NCBI GenBank assembly: GCA_947502595.1
Contig: CANNAM010000006.1
Span: 62,001-126,000, forward strand
DNA from: an uncultured Marinicella sp.
GTDB lineage: Bacteria; Pseudomonadota; Gammaproteobacteria; Xanthomonadales; Marinicellaceae
Reading direction: 5' to 3'
DNA: 64,000 nt
Shown here in pieces: positions 17,140-27,576 of this stretch. Position 1 is the first letter of the stretch, and each line of letters starts with the position of its first letter. The translations under genes were made by a program, and so were the position numbers. Below the pieces are notes generated by a model. The model was not told where the DNA came from, did no database searches, and saw nothing but the letters and a program-made list of their open reading frames with translations.

Positions 17140-18672
17140 ATGTTTTTCAATGCCTATACATTCGTGGCTTTATGTGTGCTGACAGTGATTTTGCTTGGCA
17201 TTATCTACGCACTCAAAAAACAACTGCAGGCGGTCAACAGAACCACGCACATCCTGCAACAAAAATTAAACAAAACAACCCAACTACAACTACAATCCGA
17301 TGTAGCGAAATCAGACGCCATTGCCGCAAATTTAGCGAAAAACCGTTATTTATCAGGTATTTCGCACGAATTACGCACGCCATTGAATGTTATCATGGGC
17401 TATGCACAATTATTAGAAAACCAAACCTCTGATGATGACCGCCACCATGAAAAATACACTTTAATCAGACACAATTGTGAACATTTAGCACATTTGATTG
17501 AGGGTATATTGGAGTTTTCAGCCATCGAGTCGGGGAAATTAAAAGTTAAGCTTGAAACGGGTAACCTGCAAGACTTGCTGAATCAAATCATCGTGATGTT
17601 CAGTCACCAAGCCGAACAAAAAGGCTTGAATTTCAGCAGCAAAATTGACCCTCAACTGCCTCATACAGTTAAAACGGACCACAAAAGATTACAACAAATT
17701 CTGTTGAACTTACTGAACAATGCCATCAAATTCACTGACACCGGTGGCATCGAGTTCAATATCACTTACCGCAACCAAGTGGCTACTTTCAGTATCAAAG
17801 ACACTGGCCGCGGCATTGAACAGACTGATTTATCGCGTATTTTTGAACCCTTTGAACGCATTGAACATACCAACAAGCCCACCAAGGGCACAGGTTTAGG
17901 CTTACCCATCACTCGACTGTTGGTTGATTTACTCGGTGGCGAACTGCAAGTAAGCAGCCAAATCAACCACGGCAGTGTGTTCACGGTCAAAATGATGTTG
18001 GCAGCACCTTTCAGCCAAAACCAAGCTAGATACGACCTAGAGCCACCCCAAGTAATCGACCAACAACTCAACAGCAAACACCCTATTTTAGTGGTTGATG
18101 ATGAGCCCAGTCACCGTGAATTACTGGTTGAGATATTGACCCCTCTGCAGTTTAATATCAGCACTGCTGCCAATGCCAAGCAAGCACAGGAATTAATCAA
18201 CAACCAACATTTTTCTTTGGCAATCATTGACGTAGCCATGCCAGAGACCAATGGATGGCAATTAGCCACGTGGTTAAAAATCCATGCCCCAAAAACCAAA
18301 ATCATGATGTTATCAGCCAATCCAAGGGATGTAGAAGCCAGCTCCGATAACCCATACGATGCTTATTTAACCAAACCCCTTAAAATCAAAGCATTGTTGC
18401 ATAACATCAAGCAATTACTGGCACTGCAGTGGCAGCAAACCCAACCGACCAGCAGCAAAAAGACCACAGCTACAGCAGTGAACTTACCCGCAGAACATTT
18501 GAATGCTTTGATGAATATGCTAGAAATTGGCCACATCAATGGCATAGAATCTTACTTGACCAAGCTTAAACAACAACAAGTGATTAACCACCAACAACAC
18601 CAACAGCTGTTAAGACCCATTAAACACATGAACCTATCGGCTTTCAAAGGCGTGCTTGAAAATGAGCACTGA
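17140..18672 (+). CDS. Hybrid sensor histidine kinase with C-terminal receiver
   Basis: 510 residues. One N-terminal membrane helix (residues 5-25) with almost no periplasmic part, a short coiled coil, HisKA with phospho-acceptor His76 (GISHELRTPLNVIMGYAQ), HATPase with DTGRGI and GTGLGLPI, a receiver domain from about 313 with Asp364 (LAIIDVAMPETNG) and a lysine in YLTKPLK, and a C-terminal helical stretch. Lack of a sensor domain suggests an internal or membrane-derived signal. The stop overlaps the next gene by 11 bp, so the two are coupled partners. Confidence 0.9.
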   Translation: MFFNAYTFVALCVLTVILLGIIYALKKQLQAVNRTTHILQQKLNKTTQLQLQSDVAKSDAIAANLAKNRYLSGISHELRTPLNVIMGYAQLLENQTSDDDRHHEKYTLIRHNCEHLAHLIEGILEFSAIESGKLKVKLETGNLQDLLNQIIVMFSHQAEQKGLNFSSKIDPQLPHTVKTDHKRLQQILLNLLNNAIKFTDTGGIEFNITYRNQVATFSIKDTGRGIEQTDLSRIFEPFERIEHTNKPTKGTGLGLPITRLLVDLLGGELQVSSQINHGSVFTVKMMLAAPFSQNQARYDLEPPQVIDQQLNSKHPILVVDDEPSHRELLVEILTPLQFNISTAANAKQAQELINNQHFSLAIIDVAMPETNGWQLATWLKIHAPKTKIMMLSANPRDVEASSDNPYDAYLTKPLKIKALLHNIKQLLALQWQQTQPTSSKKTTATAVNLPAEHLNALMNMLEIGHINGIESYLTKLKQQQVINHQQHQQLLRPIKHMNLSAFKGVLENEH

Positions 18673-19528
18673 AAACCCAATCATTCTGGCGGTCGATGAC
18701 AACCCAGACAGCTTAAATATTTTGAATGAAACCTTGTCTGCAAATGGCTACACCACTTTGGTGGCTAACAGCGGTCAACAAGCATTGAATATCTTACACA
18801 AAGCCACTCCCAACCTGGTGTTATTGGACGCCATGATGCCAGGTATGGATGGTTTCACCACTTGTCAAAATATCAAACAATTACAGCCTGATTTACCGGT
18901 TATATTCATGACCGGCTTAAGTGAAACAGAACACATAGTCAAAGGCTTATCAGCTGGTGGCGTAGATTACCTGGTAAAACCCTTAAAGCACCAAGAATTG
19001 TTGGCACGCGTTAAAGTACACCTTAAGAACGCCAGATTAACCAACAGCACCAAATCCGCCTTGGACTCGACCGGTCAACACATGGCTGCCTTGAATGACC
19101 AAGGCCAAGTGATTTGGACCACTGAGCAAGCCCAGGTGTTTATTGACAGTTTCAGCAGCAAGGACAAAGCCCACTTGATCAAATGGCTACACAGTACATC
19201 AACAAATGCAACGCTAGAAATAGCACAAGGCAACACCACTTTGGTGTTGACCTACACAGATAAACCTTATACCGGCGCCCATTTGATCAAGTTCAAATCG
19301 CATAACCTTAAACTTGAAACCCAGACCCTAAAACTCAAGCTAAAAATCACTCGCCGTGAGGCCGATGTGATGTTCTGGGTGGCCAAGGGCAAAACCGATT
19401 GGGAAATTGCCCAAATTCTCAGCATTTCAGAACGCACAGTAAATAAACATTTGGAACAAATTTACCGCAAACTGGGTGTCAACAACCGCACTTCTGCCAC
19501 CACTTTAGCCATCAACGTATTGAACTGA
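18662..19528 (+). CDS. Response regulator with LuxR-type DNA-binding domain
   Basis: 288 residues. An N-terminal receiver (AVDDNPDS; phospho-acceptor Asp56 in LVLLDAMMPGMDG; Lys in YLVKPLKHQE) is joined through a middle region of about 85 residues with no clear family to a C-terminal GerE/LuxR helix-turn-helix (TRREADVMFWVAKGKTDWEI and SISERTVNKHLEQIYRKLGV). The middle region carries a PAS-like MAALNDQGQVIWTTEQA segment. The ATG at 18662 lies inside the end of the kinase gene; a TTG two codons earlier is possible. Presumed partner of the hybrid kinase. Target genes are unknown. Confidence 0.9.
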   Translation: MSTENPIILAVDDNPDSLNILNETLSANGYTTLVANSGQQALNILHKATPNLVLLDAMMPGMDGFTTCQNIKQLQPDLPVIFMTGLSETEHIVKGLSAGGVDYLVKPLKHQELLARVKVHLKNARLTNSTKSALDSTGQHMAALNDQGQVIWTTEQAQVFIDSFSSKDKAHLIKWLHSTSTNATLEIAQGNTTLVLTYTDKPYTGAHLIKFKSHNLKLETQTLKLKLKITRREADVMFWVAKGKTDWEIAQILSISERTVNKHLEQIYRKLGVNNRTSATTLAINVLN

Positions 19529-19559
19529 TCCAATGCCTAAAATACAACAGGAAACCTAC

Positions 19560-19952
19560 ATGCAAGACGCCACCACACTGCTCAAAATCAATGGCTTGAT
19601 TTACCTGCTGCTCGGCGCATTACTGGTTTTTCTGCCACCAACCATTATCTATTTTCTGAGCGAAACCAACCCCGCACCAACAGTGGCCATGTTAGGCACA
19701 GGAGTGGGATTTAACTTACTTGGCTTATTGCTGTTATGGCTGGCAAACCAAACAACGCCCAGTCCGCAGTGGATCAAGTTAACCGTGGTGATTGATCTGT
19801 TGTTGGCCGCTGGCATCTTTGGCTTGATCCTGATGAACATTTGGGTCACCACCATCAACGGCATCACCGCCGCAGGCTTGGTGGCCATAGTACTTGCATG
19901 GTTTGCTTGGCTACAATGGCAGCACCTCGCGAACCAAACCAAGTCACCTTAA
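19560..19952 (+). CDS. Small four-helix membrane protein
   Basis: 130 residues, four predicted membrane segments (LIYLLLGALLVFLPPTIIYF, AMLGTGVGFNLLGLLLLWLA, KLTVVIDLLLAAGIFGLILM, TAAGLVAIVLAWFAWLQW). CAGGAAACCTAC precedes the ATG. It lies 31 bp after the response regulator and may share its transcript. I do not recognise a named family. Confidence 0.7.
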   Translation: MQDATTLLKINGLIYLLLGALLVFLPPTIIYFLSETNPAPTVAMLGTGVGFNLLGLLLLWLANQTTPSPQWIKLTVVIDLLLAAGIFGLILMNIWVTTINGITAAGLVAIVLAWFAWLQWQHLANQTKSP

Positions 19953-19994
19953 CTGCGGTATGTATCACTCAACTGTTTAAGTGTACTTGGCCCA

Positions 19995-21116
19995 TTACTT
20001 CAAGGTTTTTTTTCGCACCCCGTGTAGCCAGATACACAACACCATCAAGTAATTCAAAGACCAAAAAAACACCGATAAACTGAGTAAAACGTCACGGTAA
20101 AGGCTGACATCTGCCCAGACCCTGGCCACAGTGGCCAACAGAATCAATAACATTGATGGATAGAAAACCATTGCTGGATAACTGCGCCTGGGCAGTGCAT
20201 ACTTGAGTATAACCACAGAAGACAGTGTGCCAACAGCACCCATGGTTATCACATGTAAAAATGCTTGATTGTATTGTTGTATGAACACCACATAAGCCAG
20301 CAGCAAAGCACCGAGCAGCAACCAAGCATAACCGGCCACCAATGCCATCAAATCACTGCGCTGATAACAACGCCAAAATTGCCAGCGCCACATTCTGACT
20401 GTGATTAACGTCCCCATAGCCACCAACAAAAAAGCCGTAATCAACGGGTTAACAGGTAAAAATAACCACATCGATCCAATGGCAGGCAAGACCAATAAAG
20501 CCCCTTCTATCCTGGGCTGAACCCTTGCTTTCAAAGTAAAGCCCTGGATTTGCATATCACCCGCCAAAGCAGGAGCCAGCATCCTACCAGCAATGAAAGT
20601 CATCAGCATTAGCAATAATATCAACAGGCTTTGATACAGGTATTGTGGGTTGAAAGCCACAACAAAATGATGACCCAAGAACCACACCATTGGAAAACTA
20701 AAAATTGCCAGCAACAACGGAATTATCATCCGATTGCGCCATTTTTTAGCCACCATGAAACGCGGCAGGATATGCCAAACCACCCACAGGGAAAAGCCGA
20801 TGTTAAATATTTCTGACCCAATCGGTTGGTTGGACAGTAAAAACATGATTCGAGCCAATAGCCACAGGAGCAACATAGAAAGCAGTTTAACCACAGGCAC
20901 CTTGCCCAAGGTATATCCACATATTAAAGCCAACACGAAACCGAACAACATTTCATGCGCATGCCCCAAACCGGTTAACTTGTGTGCCCAAGGCGCAAAG
21001 CCCATGCGTACCAGTTGAGCCATAACAGACAACACTATGGCGGCCACACAAGCTGCTGGAAAAAATACATCCTGTGCTTTTAAAGTCAATTTATGTGCTG
21101 GTTTTTTACTGCTCAT
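19995..21116 (-). CDS. NnrS-family membrane protein
   Basis: 373 residues with about twelve hydrophobic segments. The N-terminal GLGHAHEMLFGFVLALICGY motif is characteristic of NnrS, a heme- and copper-containing membrane protein linked to nitric-oxide stress in Rhodobacter and Vibrio. Several further histidines occur in membrane segments (VWHILPRFM, FLHVITMGAVGTLSSV). It is slightly shorter than typical NnrS (about 400). No denitrification gene is nearby, so the role is inferred from family only. Confidence 0.75.
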   Translation of the reverse strand: MSSKKPAHKLTLKAQDVFFPAACVAAIVLSVMAQLVRMGFAPWAHKLTGLGHAHEMLFGFVLALICGYTLGKVPVVKLLSMLLLWLLARIMFLLSNQPIGSEIFNIGFSLWVVWHILPRFMVAKKWRNRMIIPLLLAIFSFPMVWFLGHHFVVAFNPQYLYQSLLILLLMLMTFIAGRMLAPALAGDMQIQGFTLKARVQPRIEGALLVLPAIGSMWLFLPVNPLITAFLLVAMGTLITVRMWRWQFWRCYQRSDLMALVAGYAWLLLGALLLAYVVFIQQYNQAFLHVITMGAVGTLSSVVILKYALPRRSYPAMVFYPSMLLILLATVARVWADVSLYRDVLLSLSVFFWSLNYLMVLCIWLHGVRKKTLK

Positions 21117-21325
21117 GGCTTCAATTCAGTTATATATGACTTGGCCTAATTGGCGCAATTTAATCACCTGTGTGGCCGATGTTTTCAGCTGTTTGACTGG
21201 ATTGCCAGCTACAGACAGCAGTGTTTGCTACCCAAAAGCAGCAATACAATATAATTTTAAACGGTTCTGATAAAAATTTGATGGATTTCACATACATTTA
21301 AGTTACCATCCAGCATACTGTGTTG

Positions 21326-23041
21326 ATGATTAACCCATTGAACCGCCTTGCTGCTGCTGTTTTGTTCAGCTTATGTTTGTTGTGCACGCCCATTCAAGCA
21401 CAAACCACAGCTACTACACTGACCAGCTACTCCACCCATCATTCTATCGGCTTTGAATGGAACATCACTGGTGATGTCGAGCACAATGCCATCGCCACAA
21501 TACAGTATCGAGTCAATGGCAGCAACTTATGGTTACCAGCCCAACCCCTGTTTCGTGTTGACTTTCAGGCCTATGACATGTTGGCTGGCAGTGTTATGTT
21601 TCTGCAAGCAGACACCGAATATGAAGTGCAGTTGAGCTTGTCAGACACTGAGGGTGTCACCGGCGGTAACCCCCTACTACACACAACACGCATCAGTACC
21701 AAGAAAATACCGCAGTTTCCCACCACTGGTACCACTTACCACGTCGTTCCTGGCACGGGTGGTGGTGATGGCACATTGAACAACCCATTTCAAGGCGTGG
21801 CAGCGGCACAAATAATGGCACAAGCTGGAGATACTTTTTTGTTGCATGCCGGCGATTACGGCACAGCCGGTCAAGTCAACTTCACTCAATCAGGAACGCA
21901 ACACAATCACATTGTTTGGCGCTCGGCTGGAGATGGTCAAGCTGTATTCAATCAAGTCAGGATTGAAGCCGATTATGTTTGGTTGCATGAGTTGAACTTC
22001 ATTTACGATGATAACAATGGTAATTACGGGCTGCGAACCTCACCACCTGCGCCTGAAGGTGTTGTTTTGACCTATAACCACTTCGAAAACTGTCATTACT
22101 GTATTTTCCTCAATGATGGCGGAGAAAACTGGTACATCACCGACAACACCATCATCGGTAACAATGACATCACTGCTGGTTCCGAGTTTTCCGGTGAAGG
22201 CATTGAACTCCAACACACATCAGGGCACACAGTGGCCTACAACAAAATATCCAGGGTAGCTGATGGTATTTCATACCCACACCGTAATGTCGACATCTTT
22301 GCCAATGAAATCTTTGACACCACCGATGATGGCATTGAAGGTGATTATGGCCATGCCAACATCCGCATCTGGGGCAACCGCATCAGCAACACCCATAACA
22401 ACGGTATCAGTTTTCAACCCATGAATGGCGCACCTTGGTATGTGCTGTATAACCAAGTGGCCGCACCGGGCGAAGATGCATTGAAACTCAGAACCCGCAC
22501 CGACCGTGTGCTGCTGGCCCACAACACCTTGGTGGCCTGGAGTGGACCGGTCAGTTCAGGCGCTGAATTGTTAAGGAACTTTAAATCGAACAACAATTTA
22601 TGGATTTCAATCCAAGACCGCTATGTTTGGGAAAACGGCGTGGATGGCAGAAACAACTGGAAAACAGATTTGGATTATGATGGTTTTGATTGGGGCAATT
22701 ACACCTACGCGTTTAAATGGGGCAATAATGTGCGCTTGACTGACTTAACCGCCTTCCAAGACTTAACAGGACAACAATCCCACGGCATCCCAATTGATCA
22801 CAACAGTTGTTTCAATCAATTCAATATACCCAGTCCTCCTCCAACACCCATTGCATTGCAACATTTGACCTTAGACCCTGGGTGTCAGGCAGTTGATGCT
22901 GGTCTGCTTTTGGCCAACATCAACAACGGTTTTCTTGGTACTGCACCTGATTTAGGCGCTCTTGAAGTGGGTCAAAATTTACCACATTACGGTCCAAGAC
23001 CCCAACTTCCTGATTTAATCTTCGTCGATAACTTTGAGTGA
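21326..23041 (+). CDS. Secreted parallel beta-helix protein with C-terminal IF-x-x-x-FE motif
   Basis: About 571 residues. The ATG at 21326 (after GTG 21320) gives a signal peptide MINPLNRLAAAVLFSLCLLC with cleavage near IQAQ. A fibronectin-III-like domain (about 30-125, QADTEYEVQLSLSDTEG) precedes a pectate-lyase-like right-handed beta-helix starting at YHVVPGTGGGDGTLNNPFQG, the usual opening of DUF1565/PbH1 proteins. Later coils include GEGIELQHTSGHTVAYNKIS and DDGIEGDYGHANIRIWGNRI. It ends exactly at DLIFVDNFE. A polysaccharide lyase or carbohydrate-binding role is possible; no catalytic residues can be assigned. Confidence 0.78.
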   Translation: MINPLNRLAAAVLFSLCLLCTPIQAQTTATTLTSYSTHHSIGFEWNITGDVEHNAIATIQYRVNGSNLWLPAQPLFRVDFQAYDMLAGSVMFLQADTEYEVQLSLSDTEGVTGGNPLLHTTRISTKKIPQFPTTGTTYHVVPGTGGGDGTLNNPFQGVAAAQIMAQAGDTFLLHAGDYGTAGQVNFTQSGTQHNHIVWRSAGDGQAVFNQVRIEADYVWLHELNFIYDDNNGNYGLRTSPPAPEGVVLTYNHFENCHYCIFLNDGGENWYITDNTIIGNNDITAGSEFSGEGIELQHTSGHTVAYNKISRVADGISYPHRNVDIFANEIFDTTDDGIEGDYGHANIRIWGNRISNTHNNGISFQPMNGAPWYVLYNQVAAPGEDALKLRTRTDRVLLAHNTLVAWSGPVSSGAELLRNFKSNNNLWISIQDRYVWENGVDGRNNWKTDLDYDGFDWGNYTYAFKWGNNVRLTDLTAFQDLTGQQSHGIPIDHNSCFNQFNIPSPPPTPIALQHLTLDPGCQAVDAGLLLANINNGFLGTAPDLGALEVGQNLPHYGPRPQLPDLIFVDNFE

Positions 23042-23120
23042 GCGCAAGTCATGGCACCCCAGTGGTTTATAGTTAGCTGATAAAAACACTGGTTTCTCGG
23101 TGCCAAGCCACTCAATACAA

Positions 23121-24872
23121 TCACTCGCCTGTTTTGAACAACTCTTTGGCAAATAAGAAGCCCCAAATGAAATCAGTTTGCAGCACATCTAAGCTTGGTG
23201 GCATGTCACTGTCATGAAACCAGTTTTCATTGGGTACACCAAACACACTCCTTGCATAGCCATAATCACTTAGGCTGAGATCGAACACACTCAATTTAAA
23301 AAAGTCTGGCTTACCACGAGTGACATGAATACCTGCTCTGGCATGGCAGGTAATACAACTTGAACCATCCATAAAACCTGCTTCAGTCACTGAATTACCC
23401 AACAGTGTTCGACGCCCCATCAAATCTGTGAATTCAACCTGCGAACCTTTCAAACGGTAACTTAACCATGCCTTGTCACTGGGATCCGGTTCATGCAAAG
23501 AAGTGCTGTTATCGCCACCAATACCGAGTTTCAAAAACAATTGACTCAATTGATCACGCGGTTGTTCAACAGCGTACAGCTTATCGCGATCAAATACAGT
23601 TGAAGCACTGTTCAGTGCATCATTTTTTTGATGGGCAGCCACATAATTGTCATACACCCCAGGCGGTAAATCATCCGCACTTTTATACCCAAAAGAATCA
23701 TTACAACCAGTGACATCACAACGACCTGGCAAATACACATGTTCAAATGTAGTCCACACCCATTGTGGGATGTCTTTGGATGAAATATGGAAGGCCACTA
23801 AAAAATGTGGACCTCTCCATGCGCAAGTGTCAGCACTGCCAGGCACATTGACCGTGGTTTGCATGGTCTTGGTGATGTACGGATTGTTGCGATCAATTTT
23901 CATACCCAGCATCCTGGCTAAATCTTGATGAATCCAATTGCTTTTAATCATAATTGACTGCGCGGGAAAATCCACTTTGACTAATGAGGCATTCGGTTGC
24001 GCCCTGGAAGCTGAAGTATTATTTTTATGGTACGGCGCATTGCTGTAAGTACTGCCATCAATCACTCGTTTTAAATTATTGGCATTGCGGTTGAATACTT
24101 CCATCACCCCGTTTGCATTGTATAAATTATTTTCAAACAGATAATTATGCAACACTTCATCACGAACAGTGAGCTCTGCATTGGTTTGTCTGATAACCCG
24201 CCCGATACTTTCATATTCTGCAGGCACCAAGCCTTCGATCACTGCAGGTGAACAATTGGGCAGAGCTAAACTTTTGGCTTTTGTGGTCAACATGCGACTT
24301 GACAAGGCGTTGAGATCCACCGAAAAATCCGTGGCATGTTCAACAATCGAACGGGTACCCACTCGAATCAATTCTTCTTCAACCGCCATGGCAGCTGCTT
24401 TAGCACCGCTGGCTTTATCTAACTGATTCAATTTTTGCTGGTACTGATTGCCTGGAAAAACTGGACAATGGTCTTTGGGGTTGTTGCTCGATCCCGGCTG
24501 ACAACAACTCTCGCCAGGAGTCCCGCCTTTGACACACAGTTGATAGGGTTCAGGTGGCCAATTCTGAGATTCATCGGCCCAGCGTGACCAAAAGCGATCA
24601 TTCACCGCCTCCATAAACAGTTTCCATGAAAACATGTCTGGACAGGTAAGTGCTGGATTTGATATTTTTTGACTGAATACTATTTGGCCGTTCTCATAAT
24701 CCATAGCACATTCTTCAGCATCACGTATATCAGCCAAGAAATAATTGCTGTAGTCAATCTGATTGGCATGGCGCTTTAGCCCTTGTGCACTGCTGTTATT
24801 TTTCACAAACAACAATACAGTGATCAATCCAATTAACTTAATGAAAGAAACAAAACTTGAAAGATGGTACAT
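23121..24872 (-). CDS. Exported c-type monoheme protein of unknown function
   Basis: 583 residues. An N-terminal hydrophobic stretch (LIGLITVLLFVKN) acts as signal sequence. Near the C-terminus SCITCHARAG supplies one CxxCH heme-attachment motif. Other cysteines lie in CPDMF, ESCCQPG, CSPAV, CAWRGPH and GRCDVTGCND, suggesting several disulfides. The core segment IPQWVWTTFEHV resembles a motif I associate with uncharacterised periplasmic cytochrome-like proteins. No peroxidase or oxidase hallmark is evident. It converges on the beta-helix gene and stands alone. Confidence 0.65.
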   Translation of the reverse strand: MYHLSSFVSFIKLIGLITVLLFVKNNSSAQGLKRHANQIDYSNYFLADIRDAEECAMDYENGQIVFSQKISNPALTCPDMFSWKLFMEAVNDRFWSRWADESQNWPPEPYQLCVKGGTPGESCCQPGSSNNPKDHCPVFPGNQYQQKLNQLDKASGAKAAAMAVEEELIRVGTRSIVEHATDFSVDLNALSSRMLTTKAKSLALPNCSPAVIEGLVPAEYESIGRVIRQTNAELTVRDEVLHNYLFENNLYNANGVMEVFNRNANNLKRVIDGSTYSNAPYHKNNTSASRAQPNASLVKVDFPAQSIMIKSNWIHQDLARMLGMKIDRNNPYITKTMQTTVNVPGSADTCAWRGPHFLVAFHISSKDIPQWVWTTFEHVYLPGRCDVTGCNDSFGYKSADDLPPGVYDNYVAAHQKNDALNSASTVFDRDKLYAVEQPRDQLSQLFLKLGIGGDNSTSLHEPDPSDKAWLSYRLKGSQVEFTDLMGRRTLLGNSVTEAGFMDGSSCITCHARAGIHVTRGKPDFFKLSVFDLSLSDYGYARSVFGVPNENWFHDSDMPPSLDVLQTDFIWGFLFAKELFKTGE

Positions 24873-25082
24873 TTTAAAACTCCCCTGATCTAATAGTCTG
24901 TATAATTTAGCACAATAAAATTAAACAATACATACATTTTGTTCAATATTGTATTGCAAGGGGTGCTACGTACAGCGCCTGAAACTGATAAGACTCGCTG
25001 AATTATTGAATCAGGCGGTCACAGATAAAAATCCAAGCGGAGGAAATGAACAACCAAAAAACACCTGCCAAAGCAATGCTAT

Positions 25083-26438
25083 TTAAAGCCCCAGGTACCA
25101 TTTGGCAATTGAAAAATAGATCAACACCCCACTGATGTCAGCTATTGAGGTAATCAATGGCGCACTGGCAGTGGCCGGATCAACACCCAAGCGATTGAAC
25201 AAAAACGGCAATGACAGACCAACCAAACTACCGACCATTACAATACTGACCATGGTCAATGCCACCACTGGAATAACCTCAGGTGCACGAAAACCGGCAA
25301 TGGCAGCCACACCGATGGCCATGGTGGTGCCCAATAACAGTGACAAGGGAATTTCTTTTAACAGCAATTTAAACCAATCTTTTAAGTACGCCTCTCCGGT
25401 GGCCAAAGCCCGCAGCATAATGGTTGCCGACTGGCTACCTGCATTACCCCCAGAGTCAATCAGTAAGGGCAGAAAAAACACCAAAGCCACAGCCGCTTGA
25501 ATGGTCTCTTCAAATTGAACAATGACGGCACCGGAAAAAACATTCACCATCACCAACACGAATAACCAAGTGATTCTTTTGCGGTACAAGAAGCCTATGG
25601 TCGCCTCTACTGGGTTGAGCACACTGTCTTGTAATGAGCCAAATTTATGAAAATCTTCGGTGGCCTCTACTTCGGCCACATCCAATACATCATCCACAGT
25701 AACTATGCCCATCATCAAACCTTGGCTGTCAGTGACAGGCAAAGCAATTCGGTCATACATTTTAAAGATGCTGACAGCGGTTTCCTGGTCTTCATCAGCT
25801 TGCAGTGCGACGAAATGCTGGTCCATCAACGCACTGATTTCAGTCGTTGGATCAGCTAAAATAAAATCCCTAATACGCAAATCATCGACCAATCGAAAAT
25901 CATCATCCACCACATAAATGATGTTAATGGTTTCTGAATCCAAACCAATTTGGCGGATGTGCTCAAGCGCTTTGGCCACAGTCCAGTACGGTTTTACAGC
26001 CACATAATCAGTGGTCATTAAGCGACCAATGCTGTCCTCAGGGTATGCCAATAACCGAATTGCCGAAGCTTGCTCGTCTTTATTCAATAGCTTCAACAAG
26101 CGATGGGTCACCTCACTCGGTAACTCTTTAAAAAAAGCCGTCCGATCATCTGGCGACATGGTGTTCAACAAATCTGCCAAACGTTTGCGTTTTCCAGCCA
26201 GCACTTCAAGCAACTGATGTTGTTGTTTTGCCGATAAATTTTCAAACACCTGTGCGGCTTTAGTGCGCCGTAAAACACGGAATAAAAGTGCCGCTTCCAC
26301 GGCTGGCAAGGTTTCTATCAATGCAGCAATTTCAGCCGCATTCCAGCCATCTGCAGCACGTCGCAGCGCATGCAAATTCTTGTTTGACAAATGCGTTGTA
26401 AATTCAGACTTAAGCAAAACTTCTGGAAATTGTTGCAT
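25083..26438 (-). CDS. mgtE: Magnesium transporter MgtE
   Basis: 451 residues from the ATG at 26438, the usual MgtE length; the open frame upstream is non-homologous. Order: cytoplasmic N domain of helical repeats (MSPDDRTAFFKELPSEVTHR), two CBS domains (VAVKPYWTVAKALEHIRQIG, GIVTVDDVLDV), a connecting helix and five membrane helices with DSGGNAGSQSATIMLRALA, the pore signature. It forms a Mg2+ channel gated by Mg2+ binding to the cytosolic domains. No Mg2+ riboswitch is apparent upstream. Confidence 0.95.
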   Translation of the reverse strand: MQQFPEVLLKSEFTTHLSNKNLHALRRAADGWNAAEIAALIETLPAVEAALLFRVLRRTKAAQVFENLSAKQQHQLLEVLAGKRKRLADLLNTMSPDDRTAFFKELPSEVTHRLLKLLNKDEQASAIRLLAYPEDSIGRLMTTDYVAVKPYWTVAKALEHIRQIGLDSETINIIYVVDDDFRLVDDLRIRDFILADPTTEISALMDQHFVALQADEDQETAVSIFKMYDRIALPVTDSQGLMMGIVTVDDVLDVAEVEATEDFHKFGSLQDSVLNPVEATIGFLYRKRITWLFVLVMVNVFSGAVIVQFEETIQAAVALVFFLPLLIDSGGNAGSQSATIMLRALATGEAYLKDWFKLLLKEIPLSLLLGTTMAIGVAAIAGFRAPEVIPVVALTMVSIVMVGSLVGLSLPFLFNRLGVDPATASAPLITSIADISGVLIYFSIAKWYLGL

Positions 26439-26678
26439 AATAAACCCCAAGCAAAAAACTACCAATATAATAAAACTCAACAGCAGCACAACTCAAAACA
26501 GTCCACTGATTTACACTGATAAAGTCAGATCAAATACCTTTAGATTGCTTCAAGAAACTGCTGCTAACTTGATGATTGTACTTGATTAAGCCAATAAATT
26601 GCACCATGCCTTTACTTTACTCTACATGTTAGAATATGGCTTAATGAAACGCATGATTTAATACAAGCAGAATTACAA

Positions 26679-27155
26679 ATGACAGAACAAAACACCCCCA
26701 CCAACAAAATGAAACTTGCTGAAGGACTTTTATTAAGGGCTGACCTTATCAAGAAAATCGAACAACTTCAGCACCGAATAAGACCGGTACTTATTGTTTC
26801 TGATGATAAACTTCCACAAGAAGATCCTGATAAGTTAATCGCACAATTAAGAAATGCCATAACCGAACTGGAGTCTTTGGTCATCAGCATAAACAAAACC
26901 AACAATGCAACCCAGGTTTCTGGCGAAGGCTCTCTGATGGAAGCATTGGCTAAAAGGGACTCATTGAAAATGCTGGTTGAGAAACTGCGTAACATCAGAC
27001 AAGCCGCACAAATCAACAACAGTGGCGATAACAACCTCAAAACAACCATCAGCATTAAAAAACTGCAAACTGAAATGGATCAAACTGGCCGCGCATTCAG
27101 AGCCATTGACAGCAAGATTCAAGAAATAAACTGGCGCACAGAATTACAAGATTAA
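26679..27155 (+). CDS. DIP1984-family protein
   Basis: 158 residues, all-helical and hydrophilic. MKLAEGLLLRADLIKKIEQL, QEDPDKLIAQL and NKTNNATQVSGEGSLMEALAKRDSL match the DIP1984 (septicolysin-like) family of cytosolic proteins, whose function is unclear. It begins 241 bp from divergent mgtE and is followed by its own terminator. Confidence 0.8.
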   Translation: MTEQNTPTNKMKLAEGLLLRADLIKKIEQLQHRIRPVLIVSDDKLPQEDPDKLIAQLRNAITELESLVISINKTNNATQVSGEGSLMEALAKRDSLKMLVEKLRNIRQAAQINNSGDNNLKTTISIKKLQTEMDQTGRAFRAIDSKIQEINWRTELQD

Positions 27156-27174
27156 ACCGCGTAACGGAATGATC

Positions 27175-27198
27175 GGGGCGAGTACCAGCCCCTTTTTT
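27175..27198 (+). terminator. Terminator after the DIP1984-family gene
   Basis: A 5-bp GC stem (GGGGC / GCCCC) with an 8-nt loop is followed by six T residues, 20 bp past the stop. Confidence 0.8.
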
Positions 27199-27576
27199 AT
27201 GGTTTGGGTTTTCGGGGTAAATTGAAAACTCGACCAAACTCAGAAGCTGCTTGGGTTGCAGCAAAATTGTATTGTTTAAGACCCATTATTGCTTACAAGT
27301 AACATCAGTAAAACGTAAAACTTACTACCAGGTACTGACCGATCATTCTTTTTTATGGTTACCACACCCAACCACACTCACCCGACCAACATCATTCAGG
27401 TGGTCACTATAAAAGTAGCGAACACAAGGCGACGCTGTGCAAAAGCCACCCAACCTGAAGAGCCAAATATTTTTTATGGTGCAACTTGACTTAGGAAGCA
27501 CTCAGAAACCTTACAAGGAATCTGACCCAACGATGCGTTAAGCCCCATCGATTGAGTCCGTATATTCTTTTGGCAA
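27199..27576. other. Intergenic stretch with no recognisable feature
   Basis: Between the terminator and the convergent DUF11 gene I see no open frame with coding character, no tRNA-like fold and no clear repeat. Confidence 0.5.

Noticed and set aside
25047-25133. 28-codon plus-strand frame after GGAGGAA near the mgtE end
   Set aside because: The spacing to the ATG is too short, it overlaps the 3' end of mgtE, and the peptide has no recognisable features.
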